DNA of 38,243 nt from positions 60,383 to 98,625 of the forward strand of contig JAHCML010000007.1 in assembly GCA_019192455.1 (NCBI GenBank), given 5' to 3'. This document shows positions 8,827 through 17,764 of this stretch, one piece after another; positions within the stretch are counted from its first letter, which is position 1, and each line of letters begins with the position of its first letter. This DNA is from Alphaproteobacteria bacterium SS10 (GTDB lineage Bacteria; Pseudomonadota; Alphaproteobacteria; TMED2). The notes below the pieces were generated by a model. The model was not told where the DNA came from, searched no databases, and saw only the letters and a program-made list of their open reading frames with translations. A program made the position numbers and the translations under genes.

Positions 8827-10044
8827 TTAACCCCAGCGCGCTTCTGCCCCGGCGATAAAATCATCGGCAAAATGGGTCATCAGATGTCGATCAAAGATAC
8901 GACGTCGTGTCTCTGCACCCATCGTCGCAATCTTCGTGCCATCATATTCGTCGAAGATTGAGGCAGCGGATCGGTCCGTTCCATTCACCCAATCATCGCC
9001 CAGCTCTTTAACGAGAACCGGGGTGTGGTCACTGATGACCATGCAACCATAAGCACCAGCATTCACCACCCGCTCATGCAGGCATTCGGTCAGGTTGGGG
9101 TGAGAGTTCACCACTGCCTTCGACCGACCCATCAAGTCACAGAGCTGATCGGCGGGCAGTGCGCCGTGATGTTGAATGCCCGGTTGGGCAGCCGCGGGAA
9201 TGTCGGAAAAGTCGCCAACCATATGAATACGGAGGTCGCCGATATCTTGCAGCAGCGCATTCACCAACTGTCGGCGCCGCTCATTTCGTGTCACGCGGTC
9301 AAGCTGGCTAAGCATTTGAAGCATCCCAAAGCCGGCATTCTTGTTCCGTGTAAAGAACTCCGGGAAAGCCATGTTTAAGGTCTGCTGGAACGCTTCGTTG
9401 AACAGATCAAAAGCTGGCCGCTCAACGGGTTTGCGCATCAGTTGGTAAGCAGCGTCCAGTACAGCCGATGCTTCCCTGTTCGACTGATACTGCTGTACCA
9501 AGTTGTCAATGGGGTTGCTTACCGTGTTGCCGAGGGGGATCAGAACATCAATATCCCGATCCTCATGGGGCAGATTGGTTATCTCTTTATCCTGGATAAG
9601 GGGCGTGTTGCAGAACCTGAAATGTTTCAAGCCGGGCTGTAGCAGCTGCGCCTGCGGTACGAAGGCGGTCTCGACAACCTGGATCAGCGTCTCTGGGTGG
9701 CAATTGCCGACCCGCTCCCACATGAAGTTGATGAAGGGCTGATCGGCGACAAACGCCATCGTCTTACAGGGGAATAGATCGTTCAGCCGGGCGTTCTGGA
9801 AGTGCTGATGCGCGGTTACCCGCAGGTCCATGAAGAAGTTGGTGTAGTAGATCAGGGTTTCCGGGTCCTGCGCCGCGGTGAACAGCCTGGGCAGGAAGTC
9901 CGGTTCGGTGACATAGGCCACCTCTGCTGTCAGGCCGCGCTGACGCAACGCCGATGATAGGCCCTCGGCAAACACACCGATGATATTGTTGTTATTGCCC
10001 AGACTTGGAACCAGGCTCAGAACCTTGCCGAAGCTACTGGGCAT
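8827..10044 (-). CDS. Glycosyltransferase-like protein (GT4/CgeB-like C-terminus)
   Basis: A 405-aa soluble protein with no signal peptide or membrane segment. The C-terminal third carries a glycosyltransferase group 1-type nucleotide-sugar site: SKAVVNSHPNLTECLHERVVNAGAYGCMVIS, cited here only for its HERVVNAGAYG core, is close to the arrangement in CgeB-like proteins. The N-terminal half starts with a beta-strand-loop unit (VLSLVPSLGNNNN) consistent with a GT-B fold. It overlaps the preceding GT-like gene by 11 bp and probably acts on the same glycan. Donor and acceptor are unknown; family assignment is from pattern only. Confidence 0.55.
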   Translation of the reverse strand: MPSSFGKVLSLVPSLGNNNNIIGVFAEGLSSALRQRGLTAEVAYVTEPDFLPRLFTAAQDPETLIYYTNFFMDLRVTAHQHFQNARLNDLFPCKTMAFVADQPFINFMWERVGNCHPETLIQVVETAFVPQAQLLQPGLKHFRFCNTPLIQDKEITNLPHEDRDIDVLIPLGNTVSNPIDNLVQQYQSNREASAVLDAAYQLMRKPVERPAFDLFNEAFQQTLNMAFPEFFTRNKNAGFGMLQMLSQLDRVTRNERRRQLVNALLQDIGDLRIHMVGDFSDIPAAAQPGIQHHGALPADQLCDLMGRSKAVVNSHPNLTECLHERVVNAGAYGCMVISDHTPVLVKELGDDWVNGTDRSAASIFDEYDGTKIATMGAETRRRIFDRHLMTHFADDFIAGAEARWG

Positions 10045-10963
10045 GGCTTGGGCTCTCCATGTTCATGGTCTTGGCGAACTCGGTAAACCGGTCAAACTGT
10101 TGATCGTAGATCCGCTTCATCCAAAAGCTGAGCTTCAGCTTCTCCCAGTTAAACTGGCGGTCCAGGAACTGGTCATATAGAGCGTGCCAGTCGTCAGGTG
10201 ATTGGCCCAAGAACTCATCCCAATCATCGATAAGCAGGACCGGCAGGTCTTCCAGCTCGCCCATGAAAACCGCCTCCCGCTTAACCACGGGAATAACGCC
10301 TAGATAGAGGCAATCCCACATGCGGAAGCTTTCAATGCCATTGCCTCGAGGGCTGATGGCAAACTTCGACCGCGATAGCCGATCAAAGAAATCCGCACGG
10401 GAGAGGGAGTACTTCATGAACGCACCCATATGTTCGCACAGGATATCGGGTGCCTCGACCAGGCGCTCTGCCAGGGGTGGTCTGCTTGGGTGGGTGTTCA
10501 CCGAGAAGTTGGCGTAGCAGAGGATATCCCGCTCCTCAGGTGTGCGGGGCTTAATCGACTGGGCTTCCGTTCTAGACCGGAAGTCGCATCCCATGGGCAG
10601 ATACAACGCCCTTGGGTCGGTTGTGTTCACGCTACAGCCAGCGATCAGCACAACATTCGGTGGCAGCATGGCCATGAACGCATCATCGATCTCAAAATCG
10701 CTTTTGCCCATGATGATTGAGTATATGCCCTGGGCCTGGCCGACCGCTTGGAAGGCTGGTGCCAAGCCACGGACATTGTTCTGCACCAGGGCGTCCAGGC
10801 TTACATCCGCTGAGCCGACGAACAGCATCTGTTGACCGGTTGGCACTTGTTTGTGCTGCGCCAAATCGATACCAGCCCGGAGGTAGAAATACTTGTTCTG
10901 GAGCGTGTAGATCCGCTCCTCATCCGGGAATGGTGGCTGCTGAATGAAGTCGCGAAGTTTCAT
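10034..10963 (-). CDS. Exostosin/GT47-like glycosyltransferase
   Basis: A protein of about 309 aa. The region SKFAISPRGNGIESFRMWD followed by LYLGVIPVV matches the exostosin (GT47) donor-site pattern of a proline-glycine turn, an arginine helix and a GxIPVV strand. It starts at the ATG at 10963, 7 bp past the decarboxylase stop; a TTG three bases upstream is possible. It overlaps the downstream glycosyltransferase-like gene by 11 bp. With a UDP-xylose-forming enzyme directly upstream, a pentose or glucuronate-derived sugar is a reasonable donor guess, but this is inference from neighbourhood only. Confidence 0.6.
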   Translation of the reverse strand: MKLRDFIQQPPFPDEERIYTLQNKYFYLRAGIDLAQHKQVPTGQQMLFVGSADVSLDALVQNNVRGLAPAFQAVGQAQGIYSIIMGKSDFEIDDAFMAMLPPNVVLIAGCSVNTTDPRALYLPMGCDFRSRTEAQSIKPRTPEERDILCYANFSVNTHPSRPPLAERLVEAPDILCEHMGAFMKYSLSRADFFDRLSRSKFAISPRGNGIESFRMWDCLYLGVIPVVKREAVFMGELEDLPVLLIDDWDEFLGQSPDDWHALYDQFLDRQFNWEKLKLSFWMKRIYDQQFDRFTEFAKTMNMESPSHAQ

Positions 10964-10969
10964 CAATGA

Positions 10970-11926
10970 TCACGCGTCGCGCAGCATCTGCTCAAAATAG
11001 GCGATGGTTTTGGCCAACCCTTCATCCAAAGGCACCTTCGGCTCCCAATCCAAGTCTTGCTTAGCTTTGGTGATATCCGGGCGGCGCTGCAGTGGATCGT
11101 CAGTAGGCAGTGGTTTGAACACCAACTCGGACTTGCTGTTGGTTAGGTCAATAACCTTGTCGGCCAGCTCGCGGATTGTCATCTCAGCCGGGTTGCCGAC
11201 ATTGATCGGGCCGGTGAAGCCGGGCGGCGTATTCATCAACCGCAGCATGCCGTCGATCAGGTCGTCAACGTAACAGAAGCTGCGGGTCTGGTTGCCCTCA
11301 CCATAGATCTCAATCGGGTCATTATTCAGCGCGCGCATGATGAAATTGGATACCACCCGTCCGTCGTTGGGGTGCATCCTAGGCCCGTAAGTATTGAAGA
11401 TCCGTAAAACCTTAACGTCGACATTATGCTGCCGGTAATAATCGAAGCAGAGCGTCTCAGCGCAGCGCTTACCCTCATCATAGCAAGCGCGCGGGCCAAT
11501 TGGATTGACGTTGCCCCAGTATTCTTCCGGCTGCGGTGAGACGGTGGCGGTGCCGTAAACCTCAGAGGTTGAGGCTTGCAGGAACTTCGCACGGGTCCGC
11601 TTGGCAAGGCCTAGCATATTGATGGCGCCATGCACCGATGTCTTCGTCGTCTGCACCGGGTCGAACTGGTAATGCACCGGTGACGCTGGGCAGGCGAGGT
11701 TGAAAATCTGGTCCACCTCAACATAGAGCGGGAAGGTCACGTCGTGACGCATCAGCTCAAAATTCGGGAGATCCATAAGGTGCTCGATATTCGCCCGGCG
11801 ACCGGTGAAGTAGTTATCGACGCACAGGATCTCATGCTTACTCTCGGTCAGCCGGTCGCAAAGATGGCTGCCCAAGAACCCGGCACCGCCGGTGACAAGC
11901 ACGCGGTTGCTGGTAAGGGATGTCAT
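10970..11926 (-). CDS. UDP-glucuronate decarboxylase (UDP-xylose synthase), extended SDR
   Basis: An NAD-dependent epimerase/dehydratase-type protein. It has the NAD-binding [14 protein letters not shown], the catalytic YDEGKR (YxxxK), STSEVYG, and a C-terminal [13 protein letters not shown] typical of UXS enzymes, which turn UDP-glucuronate into UDP-xylose through a 4-keto intermediate. The ATG at 11926 gives 318 aa, in line with bacterial UXS, and places the glycine motif at the N-terminus. The frame continues upstream to a start at 12070 (366 aa), but that extra segment is basic/polar and non-conserved in appearance. It is the first gene of the four-gene minus-strand glycan operon. UDP-glucuronate-4-ketopentose-type or 4,6-dehydratase-like activity is the main alternative. 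Confidence 0.85.
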   Translation of the reverse strand: MTSLTSNRVLVTGGAGFLGSHLCDRLTESKHEILCVDNYFTGRRANIEHLMDLPNFELMRHDVTFPLYVEVDQIFNLACPASPVHYQFDPVQTTKTSVHGAINMLGLAKRTRAKFLQASTSEVYGTATVSPQPEEYWGNVNPIGPRACYDEGKRCAETLCFDYYRQHNVDVKVLRIFNTYGPRMHPNDGRVVSNFIMRALNNDPIEIYGEGNQTRSFCYVDDLIDGMLRLMNTPPGFTGPINVGNPAEMTIRELADKVIDLTNSKSELVFKPLPTDDPLQRRPDITKAKQDLDWEPKVPLDEGLAKTIAYFEQMLRDA

Positions 11927-12073
11927 AGAGTTTGAGGATTGGGTCACGTCGCGGGAGGTGACCTCCTGATCCTTTGACCAGGTCATAGCGCTTAGACGGG
12001 TATCACGGGTTACAAGCGGGAATGAGGGTACCCCCATCGGCAGGCGGGGCGAAAGCGAAAAGCCAAGCACTCA

Positions 12074-12922
12074 ATGAAACCGTTTTGGTGTCGCCACAAT
12101 TTTGGTAAGCCCAGCGAAATCAATCTTCAGATAGTGACGAAGCCCGTGGACCCACTAGATACCAAGCCGGTCACCAGTGACCCGCGCTCGCTATACATCA
12201 ATCTGCTGCTGCGTACCGTGGCCAATACCATCTATCGCGACCGCCCGCAGGTCGATAACCCGGACGTTCAGTTCGATATGACCGCGCGCGCAAATGGTGT
12301 CGATTGGCCGTCGGTCGCCCACACCATGATTGGCATCAAGCGACTGAATAGCCTACGCGCGCTATGTGAACAGGCCATTCAGGAGAATATTCCCGGCAAT
12401 TTCATGGAAACCGGTGTTTGGCGCGGCGGCGCCTGCATCTTGATGCGGGGCATCCTCGCCGCCTATGGCGATACGGAGCGCAAGGTGATCGTGGCGGATT
12501 CTTTTGAGGGGCTGCCAGCGCCGAATGCTGAGCAGTTCCCCCATGATGCCGGCGGCACCTATCATGAGTTTGATGAGCTCAAAATCTCGATGAAGACAGT
12601 GGCGTCAAACTTTGCCCGCTACGGTCTTTTGGACGATCAGGTGGTGTTTCTGCCTGGCTGGTTCTCAGACACCCTGCCCAAGATGCGTGATCAGCAGTTC
12701 GCAGTGCTACGACTTGATGGTGACATGTATGAGTCGACCATCGTGGCGCTCGATAATCTGTATGACGGGCTCTCCCCCGGCGGGTTCATCATCATCGATG
12801 ATTACGGCAACATTCCCGAGTGTAAGAAGGCGACAGACGATTTCCGTGCCACCCACGGTATTGATGCCGAACTTCACCAGGCTGACTGGACCGGTGTGTG
12901 GTGGCGCAAGCCATTGAGTTGA
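12074..12922 (+). CDS. TylF/MycF-family O-methyltransferase
   Basis: A 282-aa protein with the family signature: METGVWRGGACI (SAM motif I), VADSFEGLPAP, and the metal-binding acidic set RLDGDMYEST and IIIDDYG. TylF and MycF O-methylate deoxysugars in antibiotic biosynthesis, and many homologues lie in bacterial polysaccharide loci. It is divergent from the UXS operon; the two start codons are about 150 bp apart (or closer with the longer UXS start), so the space can hold both promoters. It is the fourth methyltransferase in the first 13 kb. Most likely methylates a hydroxyl of a sugar in the same glycan. Confidence 0.8.
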   Translation: MKPFWCRHNFGKPSEINLQIVTKPVDPLDTKPVTSDPRSLYINLLLRTVANTIYRDRPQVDNPDVQFDMTARANGVDWPSVAHTMIGIKRLNSLRALCEQAIQENIPGNFMETGVWRGGACILMRGILAAYGDTERKVIVADSFEGLPAPNAEQFPHDAGGTYHEFDELKISMKTVASNFARYGLLDDQVVFLPGWFSDTLPKMRDQQFAVLRLDGDMYESTIVALDNLYDGLSPGGFIIIDDYGNIPECKKATDDFRATHGIDAELHQADWTGVWWRKPLS

Positions 12923-13015
12923 TTGCCCAATGGTAAGCTGGTGTGTAGTCTCGTAAGCGTCGAGCTTCGCAGGCGCATCCGCGCCCTCTCTCACCCAAGA
13001 ATTGCGGCATCTTCC

Positions 13016-13339
13016 ATGAAATCTCTGTTGGTCCTCTTGGCCTTCTTTCTCACATCTTTGCCGCTTACCAGCGCGTCTGCGACTAGCTCCACGGACTTCC
13101 TGATTTGCCAGGCCAAGCAGCTTGAGGATGTGGCGCGGGTGGCGCCCGGGATTGATGAGCCTGCCGCCTTCATCGTTGAGGTGCTGTGTCGGGATGAGGC
13201 TTTGGCTGTGGCCCGAACCTTGGCTGCTAGCAACGCAGACCTTAAGGCACTCCCGCGGGATGAGGCCTTGGATCAGGCCATGGATTTGGTCCTGCGGCAG
13301 ACCCGCTTGCGTATCTATGAGTATCGGCGAAATCGCTGA
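13016..13339 (+). CDS. Small exported protein of unknown function
   Basis: A 107-aa protein starting with a clear Sec signal peptide: a lysine, a hydrophobic leucine/phenylalanine core and a likely cleavage after ASA near residue 22. The mature part is about 85 residues with one CQAK and one RRNR-type end, acidic helices and two cysteines (FLICQ and EVLCRDE) that could form a disulfide. The ATG at 13016 is chosen because it places the signal peptide at the N-terminus; the frame is open back to 12923. I do not recognise the family. It lies about 20 bp before the SGNH hydrolase gene and may be co-transcribed with it. Confidence 0.55.
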   Translation: MKSLLVLLAFFLTSLPLTSASATSSTDFLICQAKQLEDVARVAPGIDEPAAFIVEVLCRDEALAVARTLAASNADLKALPRDEALDQAMDLVLRQTRLRIYEYRRNR

Positions 13340-13359
13340 CCCGCCAACTCCGGTTCGGC

Positions 13360-14070
13360 ATGATTATCCAAACACTTAGGGCGCTGCTGCTCTTACCTGT
13401 GATTATCCCTCAGGCAATTTGGGTTCGGCGTAACGCAACCCGGATGCCAGAAGCGGCGGGACCCCGCCATGGCATGCGCGGCAATGGCCCACCCTTACGC
13501 ATCCTTGTCATCGGTGACAGTTCGGCCGCTGGGGTTGGGGCGGAGCATCAGGATCAGGCGCTCACTGGCCAGTTGGTGCGACAGCTTGAGGCTAGTCATC
13601 AAGTTACCTGGCGGATTATCGCTAAGTCTGGCGGTACCGTTGCCTCAACGCTTGAGATGCTGACGCCAGTGCCCGCTGAAGCATTTGATGTGGCGGTCAC
13701 CGCGCTCGGCGTAAACGACGCCAAGAATGGTGTTTCAATGGCCACCTGGCAGCGAGAGTATGGTGAGCTGCTCGACCTGCTTGAGCACCGCTTTGGCGTG
13801 ACCAAAACCATTGTGTCGGGACTGCCGCCGGTTCGGCATTTCCCACTGCTGCCCTGGCCCCTGAAGCTAGTGCTGGGGGAGCGGTCTGAGCAGTTTGATC
13901 GCGCACTCGCCAAACTCGCTGATAAGCGTGAAAAGGCTGCCTATCTGCCGCTTAACTTCACCCTGGATATTTCGCATATGGCGAGCGATGGCTTCCATCC
14001 GGGGCCCGCGATCTATGCCGAATGGGCTGAAGGCGTGGCGGCGCTGATCGAGGCTGAGCGGACCACCTAA
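13360..14070 (+). CDS. SGNH/GDSL-family hydrolase
   Basis: A 236-aa protein. Block I is VIGDSSAAG with nucleophile Ser54, block II is KSGGTV, block III is LGVNDAKN (residues 117-120 GVND) and block V is SDGFHPGP with Asp210 and His213 completing the triad. The first 22 residues are hydrophobic and followed by RR, which suggests an N-terminal membrane anchor rather than a cleaved signal. The family hydrolyses esters or thioesters of lipids, sugars or peptides. It is convergent with ycaQ, overlapping by 4 bp at the ends. Confidence 0.85.
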   Translation: MIIQTLRALLLLPVIIPQAIWVRRNATRMPEAAGPRHGMRGNGPPLRILVIGDSSAAGVGAEHQDQALTGQLVRQLEASHQVTWRIIAKSGGTVASTLEMLTPVPAEAFDVAVTALGVNDAKNGVSMATWQREYGELLDLLEHRFGVTKTIVSGLPPVRHFPLLPWPLKLVLGERSEQFDRALAKLADKREKAAYLPLNFTLDISHMASDGFHPGPAIYAEWAEGVAALIEAERTT

Positions 14071-15269
14071 GGGGAGGCACGTAACCAATCTTCGGTGAAC
14101 TCGACGCTCGTTGCGCCTGTTAGGCCCAGCAGGCGATCCAGCTCTTTGCCTAGGCCATTTGTCCTGGCCTTACCCATTCTCACTTTGGCCTCTGGCCAGA
14201 AGGCACGGACGGCCAGGACCTCATCCTCACGCTTCACATCCAACCGGCCGATTAGCTTGTCACCCTGCAGTATCGGGAAGACGTAGTAGCCATATTGGCG
14301 CTTGGCCTCCGGCACAAAAATCTCAATGCGGTAGTGGAAGCCAAACAGCCGCTCAGCCCGTTTTCGGTCACGAAGGGCTGGGTCAAAGGGTGATAGCAAG
14401 CGCACACGAGAGGATGGTTCGGGCAATCCCTGTGCCTGATCCAGGATAGCCTCGGTGGTGAAGCTGCGCCTTAAGGCGCCATCCGCCATCTCGATATCAA
14501 TCTCAATGATGCGCCCGCTGGCGAGGGCATCCTGGCACCAGGCCTTTGCCTCGTCCTTGGTGATAATCTCAAAGAACGCCGCCATCTCACCACTGGTCGC
14601 AAATCCCAGACGATCAAGCGCGGCACTCATCGCCCAATCGATGATCTCATCCTTATCCAGCCGCTGGTTCAGATAGCTGCCCGGGATCACTCGCTCGGTA
14701 AGGTCATAGTATTTCCGAAAACCCCGGCGATGACAGATTGCCAAGCGGCCCGAGCGCCAGAGAAATTCCAGCGCGGTCTTGCTCGGGTGCCAATCCCACC
14801 AGCCGCCAGAATTGCGCTTCTCATCCTCCCCCACATCAAGGGAGCTGGTGACGCCATTTTCGTCCACATGGCGCAGTACCTTCTCAACCTCCGCCTGCCA
14901 GGCATCACGTCGCTGGGTTTGCCAACGATCCCTCATCCGCTGCTCATCCCGGGCGAATTTTAGGCGCCACTTAGGGTAAGCGGTCATCGGAATGACCGAG
15001 GCATCATGGGTCCAATGCTCGAACGCCGTCCGGTCCTTTGCCACCAGGCGCTGAAGAGCCGTTGGTCGGTATTGCTGACGGCGTGACCAGAGGATCAGGT
15101 CGTGGGCCCGGGCCAGGGTGTTAACGCTATCCACCTGCACAAAGCCAAGCCGGTCCAAGACCCCATCCAGATCGCGCCCCTTACCGGGCCCGGACTCTGA
15201 CCGCAGCAATAAATGCCGATCCAGGAACAGCCGCCGGGCCTGCTGATTAGTTAGATTGGGCGTGGTCAT
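14067..15269 (-). CDS. ycaQ: YcaQ-family winged-helix DNA glycosylase
   Basis: A 400-aa protein of the HTH_42 family. The conserved FVQVDSVN (Q45, D47) matches the QxD catalytic motif of E. coli YcaQ/AlkX and Streptomyces AlkZ. It is followed by RAHDLILWSR and FEHWTHDASVIP, other hallmarks. E. coli YcaQ excises alkylated bases and unhooks DNA interstrand crosslinks. AlkZ-type relatives protect producers of DNA-alkylating compounds, but no such biosynthetic genes are near here, so a housekeeping repair role is more likely. It stands alone on the minus strand. Confidence 0.85.
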   Translation of the reverse strand: MTTPNLTNQQARRLFLDRHLLLRSESGPGKGRDLDGVLDRLGFVQVDSVNTLARAHDLILWSRRQQYRPTALQRLVAKDRTAFEHWTHDASVIPMTAYPKWRLKFARDEQRMRDRWQTQRRDAWQAEVEKVLRHVDENGVTSSLDVGEDEKRNSGGWWDWHPSKTALEFLWRSGRLAICHRRGFRKYYDLTERVIPGSYLNQRLDKDEIIDWAMSAALDRLGFATSGEMAAFFEIITKDEAKAWCQDALASGRIIEIDIEMADGALRRSFTTEAILDQAQGLPEPSSRVRLLSPFDPALRDRKRAERLFGFHYRIEIFVPEAKRQYGYYVFPILQGDKLIGRLDVKREDEVLAVRAFWPEAKVRMGKARTNGLGKELDRLLGLTGATSVEFTEDWLRASP

Positions 15270-15329
15270 GGCTCTTTGTCGCTAAGGCGGCGGCAACGGC
15301 CAGTAGGGTTAAGTGGCTGGCGCCTGATC

Positions 15330-15815
15330 TCAACCGAGGGTTTTGGCGAATTCAGCCATTTTGTCAAAGGCCTGATTCCAACCGCCATCGCCAGCGGTGC
15401 CCGCAACAACACCTTTATGGACCATGATCATGCGGGTCTTGTCGCCAGCTTCTGTTAGCTCAACAATCACTTCTGTGATGTCGGGGAAGTCGTTCGGCAT
15501 ACCCATGGCCTGTGGTGACAGGATGTTGCCCGCCTCATCGCACATACTCTCTGTGTAGATTAGGCGATTAGGCGCGCTCACCTCTTTATAGACGCCGGTG
15601 AACCACATCGTCATTGAGCGTTCCGGCGTCTCCATCGCCATACAGACCTTGCGTGTTCCGCCGATGCGCACATCCATCTCAGCAACGGGCACAGACATGC
15701 CACGCGGTCCGTACCACTGTTTAAACAAAGAGGGATCAGTCCATAGCTGCCAAACCATGTCGATTGGGGCATCAAACTCACGTTCGATCCGAACCCATTC
15801 CGGTTCATCATTCAT
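15330..15815 (-). CDS. AHSA1/SRPBCC-domain protein
   Basis: A 161-aa protein of the Bet v1-like AHSA1 family: REFDAPIDMVWQLWTDPSLFKQWYG at its start (cited for the DAPxxxVWxxWTDP pattern), a middle strand VRIGGTRK and a C-terminal GGWNQAFDKM helix. Such proteins bind hydrophobic ligands in a cavity. The start overlaps the stop of the ArsR gene as ATGA. This ArsR-AHSA1 pairing is widespread and suggests the regulator controls the AHSA1 gene. The ligand is unknown. Confidence 0.85.
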   Translation of the reverse strand: MNDEPEWVRIEREFDAPIDMVWQLWTDPSLFKQWYGPRGMSVPVAEMDVRIGGTRKVCMAMETPERSMTMWFTGVYKEVSAPNRLIYTESMCDEAGNILSPQAMGMPNDFPDITEVIVELTEAGDKTRMIMVHKGVVAGTAGDGGWNQAFDKMAEFAKTLG

Positions 15816-16147
15816 GATGTCTTATCTTTCATCTCGCTAAGCAGCAGATCCATCTTCTGCAGCCGAGCATCCCAGATGTGGCGATACTGGTCGGTCCAAC
15901 TCGCCACCGCTTTCAATTGTTCTGTTTCAAGATTGCACGGGCGGAACTGTGCTTCCCGCGCCTGGCTGATAAGGCCAGCCGCCTCCAAGACTTTGATGTG
16001 CTTCGACACGGCAGGAAGTGACATCGAGAATGGCGCCGCCAACTCATTCACTGTTGCTGTCCCCTCAGCCAGCCGCGCCAGAATGGCCCGTCTTGTCGGG
16101 TTGGCGAGGGCGGCAAAAGCCGCATCGAGTGCTTGGTCATCCGTCAT
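15812..16147 (-). CDS. ArsR-family transcriptional regulator
   Basis: A 111-aa winged-helix protein. ALANPTRRAILARLAEG is the typical ArsR first helix, and TVNELAAPFSMSLPAVSKHIKVLEAAG holds the recognition helix (cited for SLPAVSKHIKVLE). No cysteine metal-binding ELCVCDL motif is present, so it is not a classic metal sensor. It is coupled to the AHSA1 gene. It probably represses its own operon from an AT-rich dyad directly upstream. Confidence 0.88.
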   Translation of the reverse strand: MTDDQALDAAFAALANPTRRAILARLAEGTATVNELAAPFSMSLPAVSKHIKVLEAAGLISQAREAQFRPCNLETEQLKAVASWTDQYRHIWDARLQKMDLLLSEMKDKTS

Positions 16148-16151
16148 ATCT

Positions 16152-16162
16152 GTTTAATAAAC
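16152..16162. promoter_or_regulatory. AT-rich dyad before arsR, candidate autoregulatory operator
   Basis: GTTTA-A-TAAAC is an 11-bp dyad with perfect 5-bp arms, five bases upstream of the arsR start codon. On the minus strand a TTGCTT hexamer and a TATTAA hexamer lie 16 bp apart across this segment and could be a weak promoter that the dyad overlaps. ArsR proteins bind such dyads over their own promoters; the assignment here is by position only. Confidence 0.35.
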
Positions 16163-16299
16163 TATCTGGTTAATTAAGCAAGTGGTTAAAAGATGGCTGA
16201 GCCAGATCACCTGATGCTGAAGTGCTGTGATTGGCCTGTTCAGCTGATCAATGCAAAACTACGAGTTGGTAGAGGATCGGCACTGGGAAAGATGATTTG

Positions 16300-17679
16300 A
16301 TGCGGTCGAAATCTGGTTGGTTAACGCGCCTGGTCCTAATGGTGCTGTTGGCCCTGGTTCCTTTGTTCCAGGCTGATCCTGCACAGGCTGACAAACCGTT
16401 ATCGCCCCATGTGATTGAGCAGTTTGGTGAGCCGCCAGCCATCCCAACCGGGCCGTTATCTGATGACCTGCAACGGGCGGTTCGGGTCGTCTTCATGGAT
16501 AGTTTGGAGCAATCATCCTGGGGGCGTGATCAGGTGATCGCCTTGCATGAGTTATCGGAATCTGGTGACCCCAGAATTGCTTGGGTGATCAGCGATATGA
16601 TGCGGTTTACCTGGCGGCGGGAGTTTGATGACGCACTTGCCAATGCGGCGGCCAACCTGCTGCAGATTGAGTTCACCTCCCCACGCCGCTGGGATGACAT
16701 TACCAACCATCTAATCGCCTGGGATATCCCGGCCTATCCAGGGTATCTCGAGGCAAAGCGCGCGATTTTCACCCAGTTTGTGCCGGGGTGGGAGGAGATC
16801 TTTATCGAGGGTGAGATCGACTGGCGCATGGTTTCCTGGGGTGGGGTGCTGATCGATAACCGCCCCTATGACACGACGGACCAGGTCTGTAACTGCATCC
16901 CCGCCGCTGATAACCCGGAGGTCAGCAGCGCCGATGATGCCGATTGGCTGGATGATGACGACATCGTCTTTGGCGTGGTGGTGAATGGTGAGGCCCGCGC
17001 TTATCCGCGCCAGATCATGGAAGTGCGTGAGATGGTGAACGACACCCTGGGCGGTCGCGACCTTGGCATTCCTTACTGCACCCTTTGCGGGGCCATGCAG
17101 GCCTATTTCACCGACCGCCTGCCTGAAGGGGTGGAGCGGCCAATCCTACGCACCTCTGGTCTGCTGATCCGCTCAAACAAGGTGATGTATGACATCCAAA
17201 CCTATTCGGTGTTCGACACCTTCCTAGGCCATGCGGTGACTGGCCCCTTGGCTGAAAAAGGGGTGAAGCTAGACCATGCCACGGTGATCACCACGGATTG
17301 GGCAACCTGGAAGGATAAGTACCCAGAGACCACCGTATTGGTTGAGCGCCTTGCCCTTGGTCGCGACTTCGATTTCCGGAATGGCCGTGATGCCAATGGC
17401 CCGATCTTCCCGGTTGGTGACGTGGATCCACGCCTTTCCGTGCATGAGGATGTGATCGGCGTGATCACCGCCTCAGGCAAGCCGGTCGCGTTCCAGCGCA
17501 GCACTGCCTTTGCCGCGCTTAAAGATGGCGCCGAGATCGCGTTTGAGAATGTGCGCCTTGAGCTTGATGCCGGGGGCATCCGCGCGGTGGATGCGGATGG
17601 TTCGGACCTTGGCAGCCATCAGGCCTTCTGGTTCGCCTGGTCACAATTCCATCCCGGTACTGAGCTCTGGTCACCGTGA
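16300..17679 (+). CDS. DUF3179-domain exported protein
   Basis: A 459-aa protein with an N-terminal signal peptide (basic start, leucine-rich core, likely cleavage near AQA at about residue 30). The DUF3179 core is seen in FGVVVNGEARAYPRQIM, GIPYCTLCGAMQAY with a CTLC pair, and YSVFDTFLGHAVTGPLAEKG. The family is secreted or periplasmic and of unknown biochemical role. Start is the ATG at 16300 with a GGAAAGA ribosome site; a TTG one codon upstream is the alternative. It is divergent from arsR. Confidence 0.8.
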   Translation: MRSKSGWLTRLVLMVLLALVPLFQADPAQADKPLSPHVIEQFGEPPAIPTGPLSDDLQRAVRVVFMDSLEQSSWGRDQVIALHELSESGDPRIAWVISDMMRFTWRREFDDALANAAANLLQIEFTSPRRWDDITNHLIAWDIPAYPGYLEAKRAIFTQFVPGWEEIFIEGEIDWRMVSWGGVLIDNRPYDTTDQVCNCIPAADNPEVSSADDADWLDDDDIVFGVVVNGEARAYPRQIMEVREMVNDTLGGRDLGIPYCTLCGAMQAYFTDRLPEGVERPILRTSGLLIRSNKVMYDIQTYSVFDTFLGHAVTGPLAEKGVKLDHATVITTDWATWKDKYPETTVLVERLALGRDFDFRNGRDANGPIFPVGDVDPRLSVHEDVIGVITASGKPVAFQRSTAFAALKDGAEIAFENVRLELDAGGIRAVDADGSDLGSHQAFWFAWSQFHPGTELWSP

Positions 17680-17764
17680 AATTGAGGGCTTAACAGCCTG
17701 ATGTTTGCCCGGGCCCGCCATTGGGCGTAGAAGTCAGCGCATACCCCGCGCTGAAGGAACCCCC

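Noticed and set aside
11927-12070. N-terminal extension of the UDP-glucuronate decarboxylase
   Set aside because: The extra 48 residues are not part of the fold, and no good ribosome site supports the upstream start; kept only as an alternative.
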